A stretch of DNA of 64,000 nt from Streptomyces sp. man185. GTDB lineage: Bacteria; Actinomycetota; Actinomycetes; Streptomycetales; Streptomycetaceae. Location: NCBI GenBank assembly GCA_002551355.1, contig NTHE01000029.1, positions 35,423 to 99,422 on the forward strand, read 5' to 3'. Shown one piece after another: positions 25,871-35,201 of this stretch (positions are counted from its first letter, which is position 1; every line of letters starts with the position of its first letter). A model generated the notes under the pieces. The model did no database searches and was not told the DNA's origin. It worked only from the letters and a program-made list of their open reading frames with translations. A program made the position numbers and the translations under genes.

Positions 25871-25920
25871 TCCGCGGGGCCGGGCTGCGGGCCGATTCCG
25901 CGCCGCACCCGCCCCGCGGA
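25871..25920 (+). terminator. Possible terminator after the KAS cluster
   Basis: Nine-base arms (TCCGCGGGG at 25871-25879 and its complement at 25912-25920) enclose a GC-rich stretch that can itself pair (CGGAATC with GATTCCG nearby). It sits between the last KAS gene and the riboswitch. The long loop makes it a weak call. Confidence 0.35.
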
Positions 25921-25967
25921 CGGTGAGCCGCCGCACCGCGTCTGATCTGTGTGAAGTCGCGTGATAG

Positions 25968-26131
25968 CTTGCCGGGGCCAGTCGAACCCCAGCGACGGGG
26001 TCAGGGAATCCGGTGCGAAGCCGGAACTGACGCGCAGCGGTGAGGGGGACGGGCGGGGCTAAGGCCACTGGAGCACGGATGCGCTCCGGGAAGGCGTCCC
26101 GCCCGGACGAACCCGAGTCCGAAGACCTGCT
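25968..26131 (+). promoter_or_regulatory. Cobalamin (AdoCbl) riboswitch
   Basis: The conserved pieces appear in order: the GGGAATCCGGTGCGAAGCCGG core (shown within 26002-26022) followed by AACTGACGCGCAGCGGTGAG, then the GCCACTGG box (26063-26070), a GGGAAGGC segment and the 3' end GAGTCCGAAGACCTGC. Expression platform and ribosome site lie in the following 78 bases before GTG 26209. It should switch off the importer when cobalamin is abundant. Confidence 0.9.
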
Positions 26132-26208
26132 GGCGCCCGCGCCCCCACCGGGGCACGGGAACCGTACGACGGGCTCCGCGGCTGGGCCCAGAGACACAGA
26201 GGTCCTTC

Positions 26209-27255
26209 GTGCTGTCCACGGCCACCCCCGCCCCGATACGTACCGCCGCACTGCTCGCGGCGGGACTCCTCCTGCTGACCGCCTGCGGCGGGGGCGGGAG
26301 CACCGAGGCTGCCGACGGGAAGACGGCCGAGGGCTTCCCGCTCACCCTGAAGAACTGCGGGCGCACCGTCACGGTGCAGGCCCCGCCCGTGCGGGCCGTC
26401 TCCGTCGACCAGGGGTCGACCGAGATCCTCCTCTCGCTCGGTCTGGCCGACCGGCTCGCCGGAACCGCCACCTGGAGCGACCCGATCATGAAGGGCCTGG
26501 AGAAGGCCAACGCGGGCGTCGAGCGGATATCGGAGAACCGGCCCTCCTCGGAGAAGGTCCTCGACAAGGAACCCGACTTCCTCACCGCCTCCTTCGCCTC
26601 CACCCTCGCCAAGGGCGGCGTCGCACCCCGCGAACAGTTCGAGAAGCTCGGCGTCCCGACCTACGTCTCGCCCGCCGACTGCACCGGCAAGGACAACAGC
26701 GGCGGTGGCGACGGAGCCCGCACCGCCCCGCTGACGATGGACAGCGTCTACACCGAAGTCCGCGAGCTGGCCCAGGTGTTCGGGGTTCCCGAGCGCGGTG
26801 ACGCGCTGGTGAACAAGCTCCGGACGCGCGTGGACAAGGCCACCGACGGCATCGATGCCACCGACGCCTCCCTTCTCTACTGGTTCTCCGACTCCAAGGC
26901 CCCCTACCTCGCGGGCTGCTGCGGCGCCCCCGGCGTCATCACCAAGGAACTCGGTGCGAAGAACGTCTTCGACGACACCCACGACGAATGGCCCCAGATC
27001 AGCTGGGAGACCGTCGCCGACCGCAACCCCGACGTCCTGGTCATCGGCGACCTGAGCCGCACCCTGCAGACCGCCGAGAGCGCCGAGAAGAAGATCGAGT
27101 TCCTGGAGTCCAACCCGGTCACCAAGACGATGGACGCCGTCAGGAACCGCCGTTACGTGCTGCTCAGCGGCCAGGCCATGAACCCCACCATCCGGACCGT
27201 CGAGGGACTGGAGCGCGTCGCGGCCGGACTGCGCGACTTCGGGCTCGCGGGGTGA
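26209..27255 (+). CDS. btuF: Lipoprotein substrate-binding protein of a cobalamin-regulated ABC importer
   Basis: A 348-residue lipoprotein: signal and lipobox LLLLTACGGG, then a two-lobe TroA/BtuF fold (AVSVDQGSTEILLSLGLADR in the N-lobe). Riboswitch control upstream implies a corrinoid ligand, as cobalamin or cobinamide. AGAGG precedes GTG 26209. The stop overlaps the permease start by GTGA. On sequence alone it would be called an iron-siderophore binding protein; the riboswitch decides the call. Confidence 0.85.
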   Translation: MLSTATPAPIRTAALLAAGLLLLTACGGGGSTEAADGKTAEGFPLTLKNCGRTVTVQAPPVRAVSVDQGSTEILLSLGLADRLAGTATWSDPIMKGLEKANAGVERISENRPSSEKVLDKEPDFLTASFASTLAKGGVAPREQFEKLGVPTYVSPADCTGKDNSGGGDGARTAPLTMDSVYTEVRELAQVFGVPERGDALVNKLRTRVDKATDGIDATDASLLYWFSDSKAPYLAGCCGAPGVITKELGAKNVFDDTHDEWPQISWETVADRNPDVLVIGDLSRTLQTAESAEKKIEFLESNPVTKTMDAVRNRRYVLLSGQAMNPTIRTVEGLERVAAGLRDFGLAG

Positions 27256-28268
27256 GGCGCCCGCTCGCCGGGCTGCTGTGGGCCGGCGGGGTCCTGCTCC
27301 TGCTGCTCTCCGTCGCGGTCGCCGTGACCATCGGGCCCGCCCGGATATCCGTCCCCGACGTCTGGTCCGCCGTCGCCGCCCACCTCGGGTTCGGCGCATC
27401 GGACCTCAGCCCGATCCGGGACGGCATCATCTGGAACCTCCGCATGCCCCGCACCCTCCTCGCCGCCGTGTGCGGCGCGGGGCTCGCGGTGTGCGGCACG
27501 GTGATGCAGTCCCTGCTGCGCAACCCACTCGCCGACCCCTTCGTCCTCGGCGTCTCCTCCGGAGCCTCGACCGGGGCCGTCGTGGTGGTCGTCCTCGGGG
27601 TCGGCGGGGGAGCGGTGTCGCTGTCGGCCGGGGCGTTCGTCGGGGCACTCCTCTCCTTCGCCCTGGTGCTGCTGCTCAGCCACACCCTCGGCGGCTCCAC
27701 CGACCGGGTCGTCCTCTCCGGCGTCGCCGCGATGCAGCTGTTCTCCGCCCTCACCTCCTTCGTCGTGATGACCTCCGCCGATGCCGAGCAGACCCGCGGG
27801 GTGCTCTTCTGGCTCCTCGGCTCGCTCAGCGGGGTCGGCTGGAGCGAGGTGGTCCTGTGCACCGCCGTCCTCGCCGTCTGCCTGGTGATCTGCCTGGCCC
27901 ACGCCCGTACGCTCGACGCCTTCGCTTTCGGGCAGGACGCCGCCGCCGCGCTCGGCGTGAACGTCGCCCGCACCCGGATCGTGCTGCTGTGCACCACCGC
28001 CCTGCTGACCGCCTCCCTGGTCAGCGCGGCCGGGGCGATCGGCTTCGTCGGCCTGGTCCTGCCGCACGCGGCCCGCGCCCTCACCGGCTCCGGGCACCGG
28101 CGGCTCCTCCCGGTCACCGCGCTCGCCGGGGCGATCTTCCTGGTCTGGGTCGACACCCTCGCGCGGACCGTCCTCGACCCGCAGGAGGTACCGGTCGGCG
28201 TCGTCACCGCACTGATCGGCGTCCCCGCCTTCGTCCTCGTCCTGTACCGCACCCGGAGCACGTCATGA
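27252..28268 (+). CDS. btuC: FecCD/BtuC-family ABC permease
   Basis: A 338-residue permease with nine to ten helices. The family segments GLAVCGTVMQSLLRNPLADP and GAIGFVGLVLPHAARAL (the coupling region contacting the ATPase) are clear. It overlaps both the binding protein (GTGA) and the ATPase (ATGA), giving a tight three-gene importer. A homodimer would form the channel. Confidence 0.9.
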   Translation: MRRPLAGLLWAGGVLLLLLSVAVAVTIGPARISVPDVWSAVAAHLGFGASDLSPIRDGIIWNLRMPRTLLAAVCGAGLAVCGTVMQSLLRNPLADPFVLGVSSGASTGAVVVVVLGVGGGAVSLSAGAFVGALLSFALVLLLSHTLGGSTDRVVLSGVAAMQLFSALTSFVVMTSADAEQTRGVLFWLLGSLSGVGWSEVVLCTAVLAVCLVICLAHARTLDAFAFGQDAAAALGVNVARTRIVLLCTTALLTASLVSAAGAIGFVGLVLPHAARALTGSGHRRLLPVTALAGAIFLVWVDTLARTVLDPQEVPVGVVTALIGVPAFVLVLYRTRSTS

Positions 28269-29044
28269 GCGTTTCCACGGGCCTGCGCGCCGACCGCGTC
28301 GGCCGGGAGGCGGGCGGCCGGCTCATCCTCGACGGCGTGGTCATCACCCCGCCGCCCGGCTCCACCGTCGGACTGCTCGGCCCCAACGGCTCAGGCAAGT
28401 CCACCCTGCTGCGGATCCTCGCGGGCCTCCTCGCCCCGGACACCGGCGTCGTCACCCTGGACGGTGACCCGCTCGCCGGCCTCGGCCGCCGCACCGTCGC
28501 CCGCCGGATCGCGGTCGTCGACCAGCACGCGGTGACCCAGGTCGACCTCAGCGTCCTGGACGTCGTACGCCTGGGCCGCATCCCGCACCGGCGCGCCTGG
28601 TCCGCCCCGGACCGCACCGACGAGGACGCCGTCGCCGACGCGCTTCGGCGCACCGGGCTCACCGATCACGCCGGGCAGTCCTGGCACACCCTGTCCGGGG
28701 GCGAGCGCCAACGCGTCCAGATCGCCCGCGCCCTGGCCCAGCAGCCCCGTGAACTCCTCCTGGACGAACCGACGAACCACCTCGACATCCAGCACCAGCT
28801 GGACCTGCTCGCCCTGGTCGCGGACCTCCCCGTCACCAGCGTCGTCGCGCTGCACGACCTCAATCTCGCCGCGATGTTCTGCGACCGGGTCACCGTGATG
28901 AAGGCCGGCCGGGTCGTCGCCGGCGGCACCCCGGCCGAGGTCATCACCGAGGAACTCATCGAGGACGTCTACGGGGTCCGGGCCGTCGTCACCCCGGACG
29001 GCCCTGACGGACGCCCCTCGGTACGGTTCCTGGCACGCCGCTGA
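28265..29044 (+). CDS. btuD: ABC transporter ATPase, BtuD/FepC type
   Basis: A 259-residue ATPase with Walker A GPNGSGKST, Q-loop (VVDQHAVTQ), signature LSGGERQRV, Walker B ELLLDEPTNHLD and switch histidine (ALHDLN). It energises corrinoid uptake with the two preceding proteins. A bidirectional terminator follows before the convergent PRC-barrel gene. Confidence 0.92.
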   Translation: MSVSTGLRADRVGREAGGRLILDGVVITPPPGSTVGLLGPNGSGKSTLLRILAGLLAPDTGVVTLDGDPLAGLGRRTVARRIAVVDQHAVTQVDLSVLDVVRLGRIPHRRAWSAPDRTDEDAVADALRRTGLTDHAGQSWHTLSGGERQRVQIARALAQQPRELLLDEPTNHLDIQHQLDLLALVADLPVTSVVALHDLNLAAMFCDRVTVMKAGRVVAGGTPAEVITEELIEDVYGVRAVVTPDGPDGRPSVRFLARR

Positions 29045-29079
29045 CCGGCCGGACGGCAGCGGGGACGCCTCCGGACAGC

Positions 29080-29117
29080 CCGCCGGGCGGACTCGAAGCC
29101 ACGAGCCCGCCCGGCGG
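29080..29117. terminator. Bidirectional terminator between convergent genes
   Basis: Sixteen-base arms (29080-29095 and 29102-29117) pair at 15 positions around a 6-nt loop. It lies between the ATPase stop (29044) and the PRC-barrel stop (29161) and can serve both strands. Confidence 0.65.
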
Positions 29118-29160
29118 CCGAGGACTGGGAGCGGCCTTACGGCCACCGAGGACGTACGGG

Positions 29161-30207
29161 TCAGCGGCGTCGACCCTTGCCGAACTCGCCACCGGCGTCC
29201 TTGCCGGTGCCCATGTCCTTGCCGTCCGCGTAGTCGATCTTCTCCTTGCGGACCTCGGCGGAGACTTCCTTCTGCTCGGTGACCCGGTTGGTCTCGAGCC
29301 GGACCCGCTCCACCGGCACGGCCTCCTTGCGGACGGTGGCGCGCTCCGCGTGCAGCGTCACCTCGACGTCCTGCTCGCCGAAGTCCGTGGTCCCGGTGGT
29401 CTTCTCACCGGGCTGGACCGGCTCACGGACCACACGTACCTCTTCGTGGGACACCGGCACCGTCCGGGTGACCTCCTCGGTCACCACGTACTTGTGCAAC
29501 CGGGCCTTGCCGCTCTCGTACTCCTCCTTGCCGACGTGCAGCTCCTCCTCGGAGCGGATCATCTCCTCCTTGCCGCTCATGTCGGCCGCCCGGGACGTGC
29601 CCGCCCCGGCGCCCGCCAGCGGGCGTGCCGTGGTGGAGGCGTCCGTGTCGCGGTGCCTGCCCGTACCGCTGCCTGCTCCTGCCATGCCCGCTGCTCCCGT
29701 CGTCGCGGCGCCCGCGCCCGTGCCCGCCGTGGTCGCCTTCCCGGTCGCCTTGGCACCGGGGGCCGTCCTGCCCCCACGTGCCGTGCCCGCGGCGCCCGCG
29801 GCACCCGCCGCGCCCATCGCCCCGGTCCCGGCCGTGGTCGGCGCGTCCATGCCGGCCGGCCGGTTCTCACCGAGATTGCCGGACTTCCTGGTGAGGCCGT
29901 AGTGCCGGTAGAGCTCCTCCTCCTCGGCGACGGAGAGGTGCGCGTCCGCGTCCACCCGCGGCGCGTCCTTGACGCTCTCCTTCGGATGGGCGAGGTGCAG
30001 GTCGGAGCCCACTCGACGGGCTCCGGCGAGCGGGACGAAGCTCTCCTTCATGCCGAACAGGCCGGTCTTGACCGTTACCCAGTCGGGCTTGCCGGTGTCG
30101 TCGTCGACGTACACCCGGCCCACACTGCCGACCTTCTCGCCGTCGTTGTCGTACACGGTCAGACCGTCGAGTTCTCCGGAATCCGTGAAACCGTCAGCGG
30201 CTCCCAT
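29161..30207 (-). CDS. PRC-barrel and DUF2382 (YsnF/AvaK) stress protein
   Basis: A 348-residue protein: PRC-barrel at residues 12-90 (GLTVYDNDGEKVGSVGRVYV), a long Ala/Gly/Thr low-complexity linker (about 125-215), and a DUF2382 domain at 220-330 (RSEEELHVGKEEYESGKARL; VPVSHEEVRVVREPV). Proteins of this type are induced by general stress in Streptomyces; biochemical function is unknown. ATG 30207 has GAGGAGG upstream. A sigma factor of the stress type lies at 38975, but no matching promoter is claimed. Confidence 0.85.
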   Translation of the reverse strand: MGAADGFTDSGELDGLTVYDNDGEKVGSVGRVYVDDDTGKPDWVTVKTGLFGMKESFVPLAGARRVGSDLHLAHPKESVKDAPRVDADAHLSVAEEEELYRHYGLTRKSGNLGENRPAGMDAPTTAGTGAMGAAGAAGAAGTARGGRTAPGAKATGKATTAGTGAGAATTGAAGMAGAGSGTGRHRDTDASTTARPLAGAGAGTSRAADMSGKEEMIRSEEELHVGKEEYESGKARLHKYVVTEEVTRTVPVSHEEVRVVREPVQPGEKTTGTTDFGEQDVEVTLHAERATVRKEAVPVERVRLETNRVTEQKEVSAEVRKEKIDYADGKDMGTGKDAGGEFGKGRRR

Positions 30208-30288
30208 AACCGATTCCTCCTCTCGGGCACGCCCTGTGGTTGGCTCCACCGGAGGTGGCGCGTCCGGATTCCATCGCGCCTCACCCGC

Positions 30289-31185
30289 ATGGACGCTGCA
30301 ACCGCCCGCCTGCCCGGATCGTGGCTCCCGGAAGCCCGGCGCGGGGCCCCGGCCCCGTGCGGCGGCACCGGGCCGCCCCGGAGCCCGTTAGGCCAATCGG
30401 GTGAGGACCCGGGCCCCGCATATGATCGGCGGACCGCGGCGGCCGCAGGACGGACCACCGCCGACCCGCCGAGCCACCAGGGGTGCGCCATCTCTTCCGT
30501 ACGCTTCGGGCTGCCCGCGCAACGCGGCGGACCGCGCGCGGACCTACGCGACCGGAACGAGGACGGGCACCACCTCCACCACCTCGTGTGGCGGCTGGGG
30601 CCCGGCGTGCGGGTGTGCAGCAGCGCGGTCCTCGGAGGCGGCATCGGTCCTCGGGCCTGGATCCTCAACGCCCAGGTCCCCGGCGGCTACCCGCGCCTCG
30701 ACCCGGACCGCCACCTCGCCGAGATCGCCGCCGCGGAGGGGCTCACGGGCCCGGGCGCCGGGCTGATGACCGCGGCCGACGTCGCCGCGTACACGACCGC
30801 CCACGACGGCGGTGTCACGGCGACCGTCACGACGGGCCTCGGCGTACGGGGCTGGGCGGCGGTCCCCGACACCACCCGGCCCGAGGACGTCCCGTCGGCC
30901 CCGTTCCGGCCCGGCACGGTCAACATCGTCGTCACCCTGCCCGTCGCGCTCTCCGACGCCGCCCTCGTCAACGCCGTCGCCACCGCCACCGAGGCCAAGG
31001 TCCAGGCCCTCCTCGACGCCGGACTCGACTGCTCGGGCACCCCCACGGACGCGGTGTGCGTCGCGGCCCCCGAACCGGGGTCCGGCGGAGGCGAACCCTT
31101 CGCCGGACCCCGCTCCACCTGGGGCGCGCGGACCGCCCGCGCCGTGCACGGCGCCGTACTGGCAGGGGCCCGCCCGGTACCGTGA
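30289..31185 (+). CDS. cbiZ: Adenosylcobinamide amidohydrolase CbiZ
   Basis: The conserved domain runs from about 30541 to the stop (LGPGVRVCSSAVLGGGIGPR; NAQVPGGYPRLDPDRHLAEI; FRPGTVNIVVTLPVALSDAA). CbiZ cleaves adenosylcobinamide to adenosylcobyric acid so that scavenged cobinamide can be rebuilt into cobalamin, which fits the corrinoid importer 1.2 kb upstream. The start is unresolved: ATG 30289 adds about 85 non-conserved residues without a ribosome site, and the next normal start, GTG 30586, would cut into the conserved domain. Confidence 0.8.
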   Translation: MDAATARLPGSWLPEARRGAPAPCGGTGPPRSPLGQSGEDPGPAYDRRTAAAAGRTTADPPSHQGCAISSVRFGLPAQRGGPRADLRDRNEDGHHLHHLVWRLGPGVRVCSSAVLGGGIGPRAWILNAQVPGGYPRLDPDRHLAEIAAAEGLTGPGAGLMTAADVAAYTTAHDGGVTATVTTGLGVRGWAAVPDTTRPEDVPSAPFRPGTVNIVVTLPVALSDAALVNAVATATEAKVQALLDAGLDCSGTPTDAVCVAAPEPGSGGGEPFAGPRSTWGARTARAVHGAVLAGARPVP

Positions 31186-31218
31186 CGGGGGTCCGCCCAC
31201 CACCACCGCGTGCCGGGT

Positions 31219-32472
31219 TCAGCTCACCGTCACCGGGTGCCGTACCACCGCGTCGAACAGATAGCCCTGGGTGTTGTGCGCGGTGGCCACCGGCTGGGTA
31301 CGCCCCGAGCGGTCCGTCGCCCGCGCCAGCAGCACGGCAGGACCGCGCTCCCTCGGCACCCAGTCGGCCGTCCAGCGCACCCAGCTCCCGGCCCGCGGCT
31401 CGTCCCGCAGCCGGGCCGCCCGCCAGTGCGCACCCCCGTCCGTGCTGACCTCCACGGCCCGCACGGGCGCCCCGCCCGACCAGGAACGCCCGGTGAGCAG
31501 CGCGCGCCGGTGAGCGCGGAACGAGGCCCCCGGGGCCAGCTCGAAGGCGCTCTTCAGCGTCTGCCGCGTCAGCGGCGGACTGCCCTCCGGCGGATGCCCG
31601 GGGCCGAACAGCCGGTAGAGATCCGTGTTCCACGGGGTGAGCAGCGGCTCGGCGCTCACCTCGATGTCGCCGACCCACTTGATGTTGGCGATGCCGACCC
31701 ACGAGGGCACGATCAGCCGGACCGGGTAGCCGTGGTCGGGCGGCAGCGGCTCGCCGTTCATCTCGTACGCGAGCAGGACGTCGTCCAGAGCCTTCGCCAC
31801 CGGCAGCGGACGGCGCACCCGCCCGAGGTTCACCCCGTCGGTGACGACCTCGGCGTCCAGGCCGCGCGGCAGGACGTCCACCGCGTGCCGCCCGACCCCC
31901 GCCCGGCGCAGGACGTCCGCCAGCCGCACCCCGCGCCAGCGGGCCGTCCCGATCGCCCCGAGCGTCCAGGCGGTGCCGCTGACCGCCTGGCCCTGCTGCG
32001 AGGTGAAGAAGCTGCGGCCGTTCCCCGCGCACTCCACGAACGCGGTACGCGTCACCGGAGGCAGGGCCAGCAGATCGGCGAAGGTGAAGTCCACCGGACC
32101 GCCCCGCAGCCCGTTGCCCCACACCGTCAGTTTCCAGTCGGCCCGGTCGATGCGCGGGGTTGCGGTGTGGTTGCGCACGAAGAACCGGTCGGCGGGGGTG
32201 AGCAGGCCGGTGCCCCGCAGGGCGGCGAAGTTCGTCTCCGCGTTGGTTCCGCGCAGCGTGAACAGCTCCGCGGGCAGCGGCTTGACCACCCCGGGCAGCC
32301 CGTCGGCCGCGCGGACCGGTGCGGCGACCGAGGCCAGCGGCACGGCAGCGGATGCCGCCGCGAGGAGCTTCAGCAGGTCGCGGCGCTCGATCCCGGCGGA
32401 GCGTGCCCGGCCGCGGGACCACTGCCGCATCCGTATCCGGTCGTAGACGTCCTCGGTCGGAACCGGGCTCAT
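31219..32472 (-). CDS. Sulfite oxidase-family molybdopterin enzyme
   Basis: A 417-residue protein with a twin-arginine-like RRDLLKLLAAASAA segment at about 30-43, the molybdopterin domain with the Mo-ligand cysteine in VECAGNGRSFF, the GYPVRLIVPSWVGIANIKWV segment, and a C-terminal Mo-co dimerisation (Ig-like) domain. It probably oxidises sulfite or a related compound outside the cell. Position beside metX and metY (sulfur metabolism) may be meaningful. GAGGAG precedes ATG 32472. Confidence 0.87.
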   Translation of the reverse strand: MSPVPTEDVYDRIRMRQWSRGRARSAGIERRDLLKLLAAASAAVPLASVAAPVRAADGLPGVVKPLPAELFTLRGTNAETNFAALRGTGLLTPADRFFVRNHTATPRIDRADWKLTVWGNGLRGGPVDFTFADLLALPPVTRTAFVECAGNGRSFFTSQQGQAVSGTAWTLGAIGTARWRGVRLADVLRRAGVGRHAVDVLPRGLDAEVVTDGVNLGRVRRPLPVAKALDDVLLAYEMNGEPLPPDHGYPVRLIVPSWVGIANIKWVGDIEVSAEPLLTPWNTDLYRLFGPGHPPEGSPPLTRQTLKSAFELAPGASFRAHRRALLTGRSWSGGAPVRAVEVSTDGGAHWRAARLRDEPRAGSWVRWTADWVPRERGPAVLLARATDRSGRTQPVATAHNTQGYLFDAVVRHPVTVS

Positions 32473-32488
32473 GGATGCTCCTCGCGGG

Positions 32489-33571
32489 TCAGGTGACGAA
32501 GGGGGAGGGGAAGGTGGGAGGGGCCGGCTGGTGCGGGGGCGGCGGGTGCGGCTGTGGTGCTCGCGCGAGCGACTCCCGTACGAGCGCGCCCACCTGGTCC
32601 GTCTCGATGAGGAATCCGTCGTGCCCGCAGGGCGAGGTGATGGTGTGCGCGCCGTCGGCCCCCGGCAGCAGCGCGGCCAGACGTTCCTGCTGCGCCAGGG
32701 GGTACAGCCGGTCCGAGTCGACCCCCGCGACCAGGGCGGGCAGCTCCGCCCGGCGCAGCGCCCGGGCGATCCCGCCCCGCCCCCGGCCGACGTCGTGGCC
32801 GTTCATCGCCTCGGTGAGCGTCACATAGCTGCCGGCGTCGAACCGGCGCACCAGCTTGCCCGCGTGGTGGTCGAGGTAGGACTCCACCCGGTAGCGGCCA
32901 CCGTGGGCGGGCTCCTCCCCGGGCTGTGCCCGCCCGCCGAAGCGGGAGTTCAGCTCGGGTTCGCCGCGGTACGTGATGTGGGCGATGCGCCGCGCCTGCC
33001 CAAGGCCCCGGTGCGGGCCGTCGCCCGGGGGCGCATGGTGGTAGTCGCCGCCCCGCCACCCCGGGTCGGAGCGGATCGCGCCGATCTGCACCGAGCCCCA
33101 GGCGATCTGGTCGGCGGAGGCGGCCGCCGGGGCGGCGAGCACGAGCAGCGAACCGGTGCGCTCCGGCCTGCTCACCGCCCATTCCAGGGCCCGCATCCCG
33201 CCCATCGACCCGCCGACGACGGCCGCCCACCGCTCGATGCCCAGCACATCGGCGAGCGCGGCCTCCGCCGTCACCTGGTCCCGGACGCTCAGATACGGGA
33301 ACAGGGACCCCCACGGCGTGCCGTCGGGCCCGGGGGAGGACGGGCCGGTGCTGCCCTGGCAGCCGCCGAGGACGTTGGGCGCGACGACGAACCAGCGGTC
33401 GGTGTCGAGCGCCCGGCCCGGACCGACCAGCGCGTCCCACCAGCCGGGCGTCGGATGCCCCGGACCGGCGGGACCGGCCACATGGCTGTCGCCCGTCAGC
33501 GCGTGCAGCACCAGCACGGCGTTCGATCCGTCGGCCGCCCGCTGCCCCCAGGTCTCGTACGCCAGGCGCAC
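32489..33571 (-). CDS. metX: Homoserine O-acetyltransferase
   Basis: An alpha/beta hydrolase (360 residues as drawn) with the nucleophile elbow VGGSMGGM, acid Asp in VDSDRLYPL and His in CGHDGF: MetX, which acetylates homoserine from acetyl-CoA for methionine synthesis. The first usable start codon is GTG 33571, yet the conserved N-terminal strand (LESGIRLPG) is encoded just upstream in the same open frame, which has no ATG, GTG or TTG back into metY. The real start may be a CTG or an unusual codon, or translation may be coupled to metY. Confidence 0.88.
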   Translation of the reverse strand: MRLAYETWGQRAADGSNAVLVLHALTGDSHVAGPAGPGHPTPGWWDALVGPGRALDTDRWFVVAPNVLGGCQGSTGPSSPGPDGTPWGSLFPYLSVRDQVTAEAALADVLGIERWAAVVGGSMGGMRALEWAVSRPERTGSLLVLAAPAAASADQIAWGSVQIGAIRSDPGWRGGDYHHAPPGDGPHRGLGQARRIAHITYRGEPELNSRFGGRAQPGEEPAHGGRYRVESYLDHHAGKLVRRFDAGSYVTLTEAMNGHDVGRGRGGIARALRRAELPALVAGVDSDRLYPLAQQERLAALLPGADGAHTITSPCGHDGFLIETDQVGALVRESLARAPQPHPPPPHQPAPPTFPSPFVT

Positions 33572-33708
33572 CCCCGGCAGCCTGATCCCGGACTCCAGGG
33601 GCAGCGGGTCCTCGATCGCCGCCCAGCGGCGGCGACCGGGCGGGTCCCCCTCCCGCCGGCCGCCGGAGGCCGGCAGGAGGGGGAGCGCGTGGTGCGGGGC
33701 CGTCCGGT

Positions 33709-35070
33709 TCAGGACGCCGCCTTCGCCGCCCGGAAACCCGCCTCCAGGTCCGCCTTGAGGTCGTCCACGTTCTCCAGCCCCACCGACAGCCGCACCAGAC
33801 CGGGCGTGGCGCCGGTGGCGATCAGCTGCTCCTCGGTGAGCTGACTGTGCGTGGTGGAGGCCGGGTGGATGATCAGGCTCCGTACGTCACCGATGTTGGC
33901 CAGGTGGCTGAAGAGTCCGACCGCGTCCACGAACTGCCGTCCCGCCTCGGTCCCGCCCTTCAGCTCGAAGGCCAGCACGGCCCCCGCTCCGCGCGGCAGA
34001 TAGCGCCGCGCGGCCTCGTACCAGCGGTTCGACTCCAGACCTGCGTAGTGCACGGTCTCCACCTCGTCCCGTCGCTCCAGCCAGTGGGCGAGCTCCAGCG
34101 CGTTGGAGGTGTGCCGCTCCAGCCGCAGGCTCAGCGTCTCGATGCCCTGGAGCAGCAGGAACGCCGAGTGCGGCGAGAGGGCGGGCCCCAGGTCGCGCAG
34201 CAGCTGCACCCGGAGCTTCACCGCGAACGCGCCGGGGCCGAGGTCCGGCCAGTAGCGCAGCCCGTGATAGCTCGGGTCGGGCTCGTGGAACTCGGGGAAG
34301 CGCTCGGCGTGCGCCCCGAAGTCGAACGTACCGGCGTCCACGACCACCCCGCCGATCGTCGTGCCGTGCCCACCGAGGAACTTGGTCGCCGAGTGGACCA
34401 CGATGTCCGCGCCGTGCTCGATCGGCCGGAGCAGAAAAGGCGTGGGCACGGTGTTGTCGACGATGAGCGGCACCCCGGCCTCGTGCGCGGTGTCCGCGAC
34501 GCCTCGGACGTCCAGCACGTCACCGCGCGGGTTGCCGAGCGTCTCGGCGAAGAACGCCTTCGTGTTGGGCCGGACCGCGGCCCGCCACGCCGCCAGGTCC
34601 TCCGGGTCCTCGACGAACGTCACCTCGATGCCGAAGCGGGGGAGCGTGTGGCGGAAGAGGTTGTACGTGCCGCCGTACAGCGACGGGGAGGAGACGATGT
34701 GGTCCCCGGCCCCGGCCAGCGTCAGGATCGCCAGCGTCTCGGCGGCCTGGCCGGAGGCCAGCGCGACGGCGGCGGCCCCGCCCTCCAGCGCGGCGATGCG
34801 CTGCTCCAGGACGTCCTGGGTGGGGTTGTGGATGCGGGTGTAGATGTTGCCCGGCTCGGCCAGGGAGAACACGTCGGCCGCATGCTGCGTGTCGCGGAAG
34901 ACGAAGGACGTCGACTGGTAGATCGGCACCGCCCGGGCGCCGGTCGTCGGGTCCGGGGCGGCGCCGGAGTGGATCTGCTTGGTCTCGAACGACCAGGCGG
35001 TGCCGGGGTCCTGCCGGTCCTGGTCCTCGAGGGTGTGGCCTGCGGTGACGGAGTCGAGGGGCTGGCTCAT
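33709..35070 (-). CDS. metY: O-acetylhomoserine sulfhydrylase
   Basis: A 453-residue PLP enzyme of the Cys/Met family: SATKFLGGHG holds the PLP lysine, with YTRIHNPTQDVLEQRIAALE and ASGQAAETLAIL near the cofactor. MetY makes homocysteine from O-acetylhomoserine and sulfide. It precedes metX in one transcription unit, so both steps after homoserine are encoded together. GAGGA precedes ATG 35070. Confidence 0.93.
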   Translation of the reverse strand: MSQPLDSVTAGHTLEDQDRQDPGTAWSFETKQIHSGAAPDPTTGARAVPIYQSTSFVFRDTQHAADVFSLAEPGNIYTRIHNPTQDVLEQRIAALEGGAAAVALASGQAAETLAILTLAGAGDHIVSSPSLYGGTYNLFRHTLPRFGIEVTFVEDPEDLAAWRAAVRPNTKAFFAETLGNPRGDVLDVRGVADTAHEAGVPLIVDNTVPTPFLLRPIEHGADIVVHSATKFLGGHGTTIGGVVVDAGTFDFGAHAERFPEFHEPDPSYHGLRYWPDLGPGAFAVKLRVQLLRDLGPALSPHSAFLLLQGIETLSLRLERHTSNALELAHWLERRDEVETVHYAGLESNRWYEAARRYLPRGAGAVLAFELKGGTEAGRQFVDAVGLFSHLANIGDVRSLIIHPASTTHSQLTEEQLIATGATPGLVRLSVGLENVDDLKADLEAGFRAAKAAS

Positions 35071-35201
35071 GTGGTTCCTCGCACGGAGCGGTGACGGGCT
35101 GAATACGGACCGTAGGCCGCACCCCGCCCCCTCGGAAGCGTGTCGCCCGCCTGGCCATGAACCCGCAACGGCCCGTCATGCCCGGCAACACGGCGGCAAC
35201 G

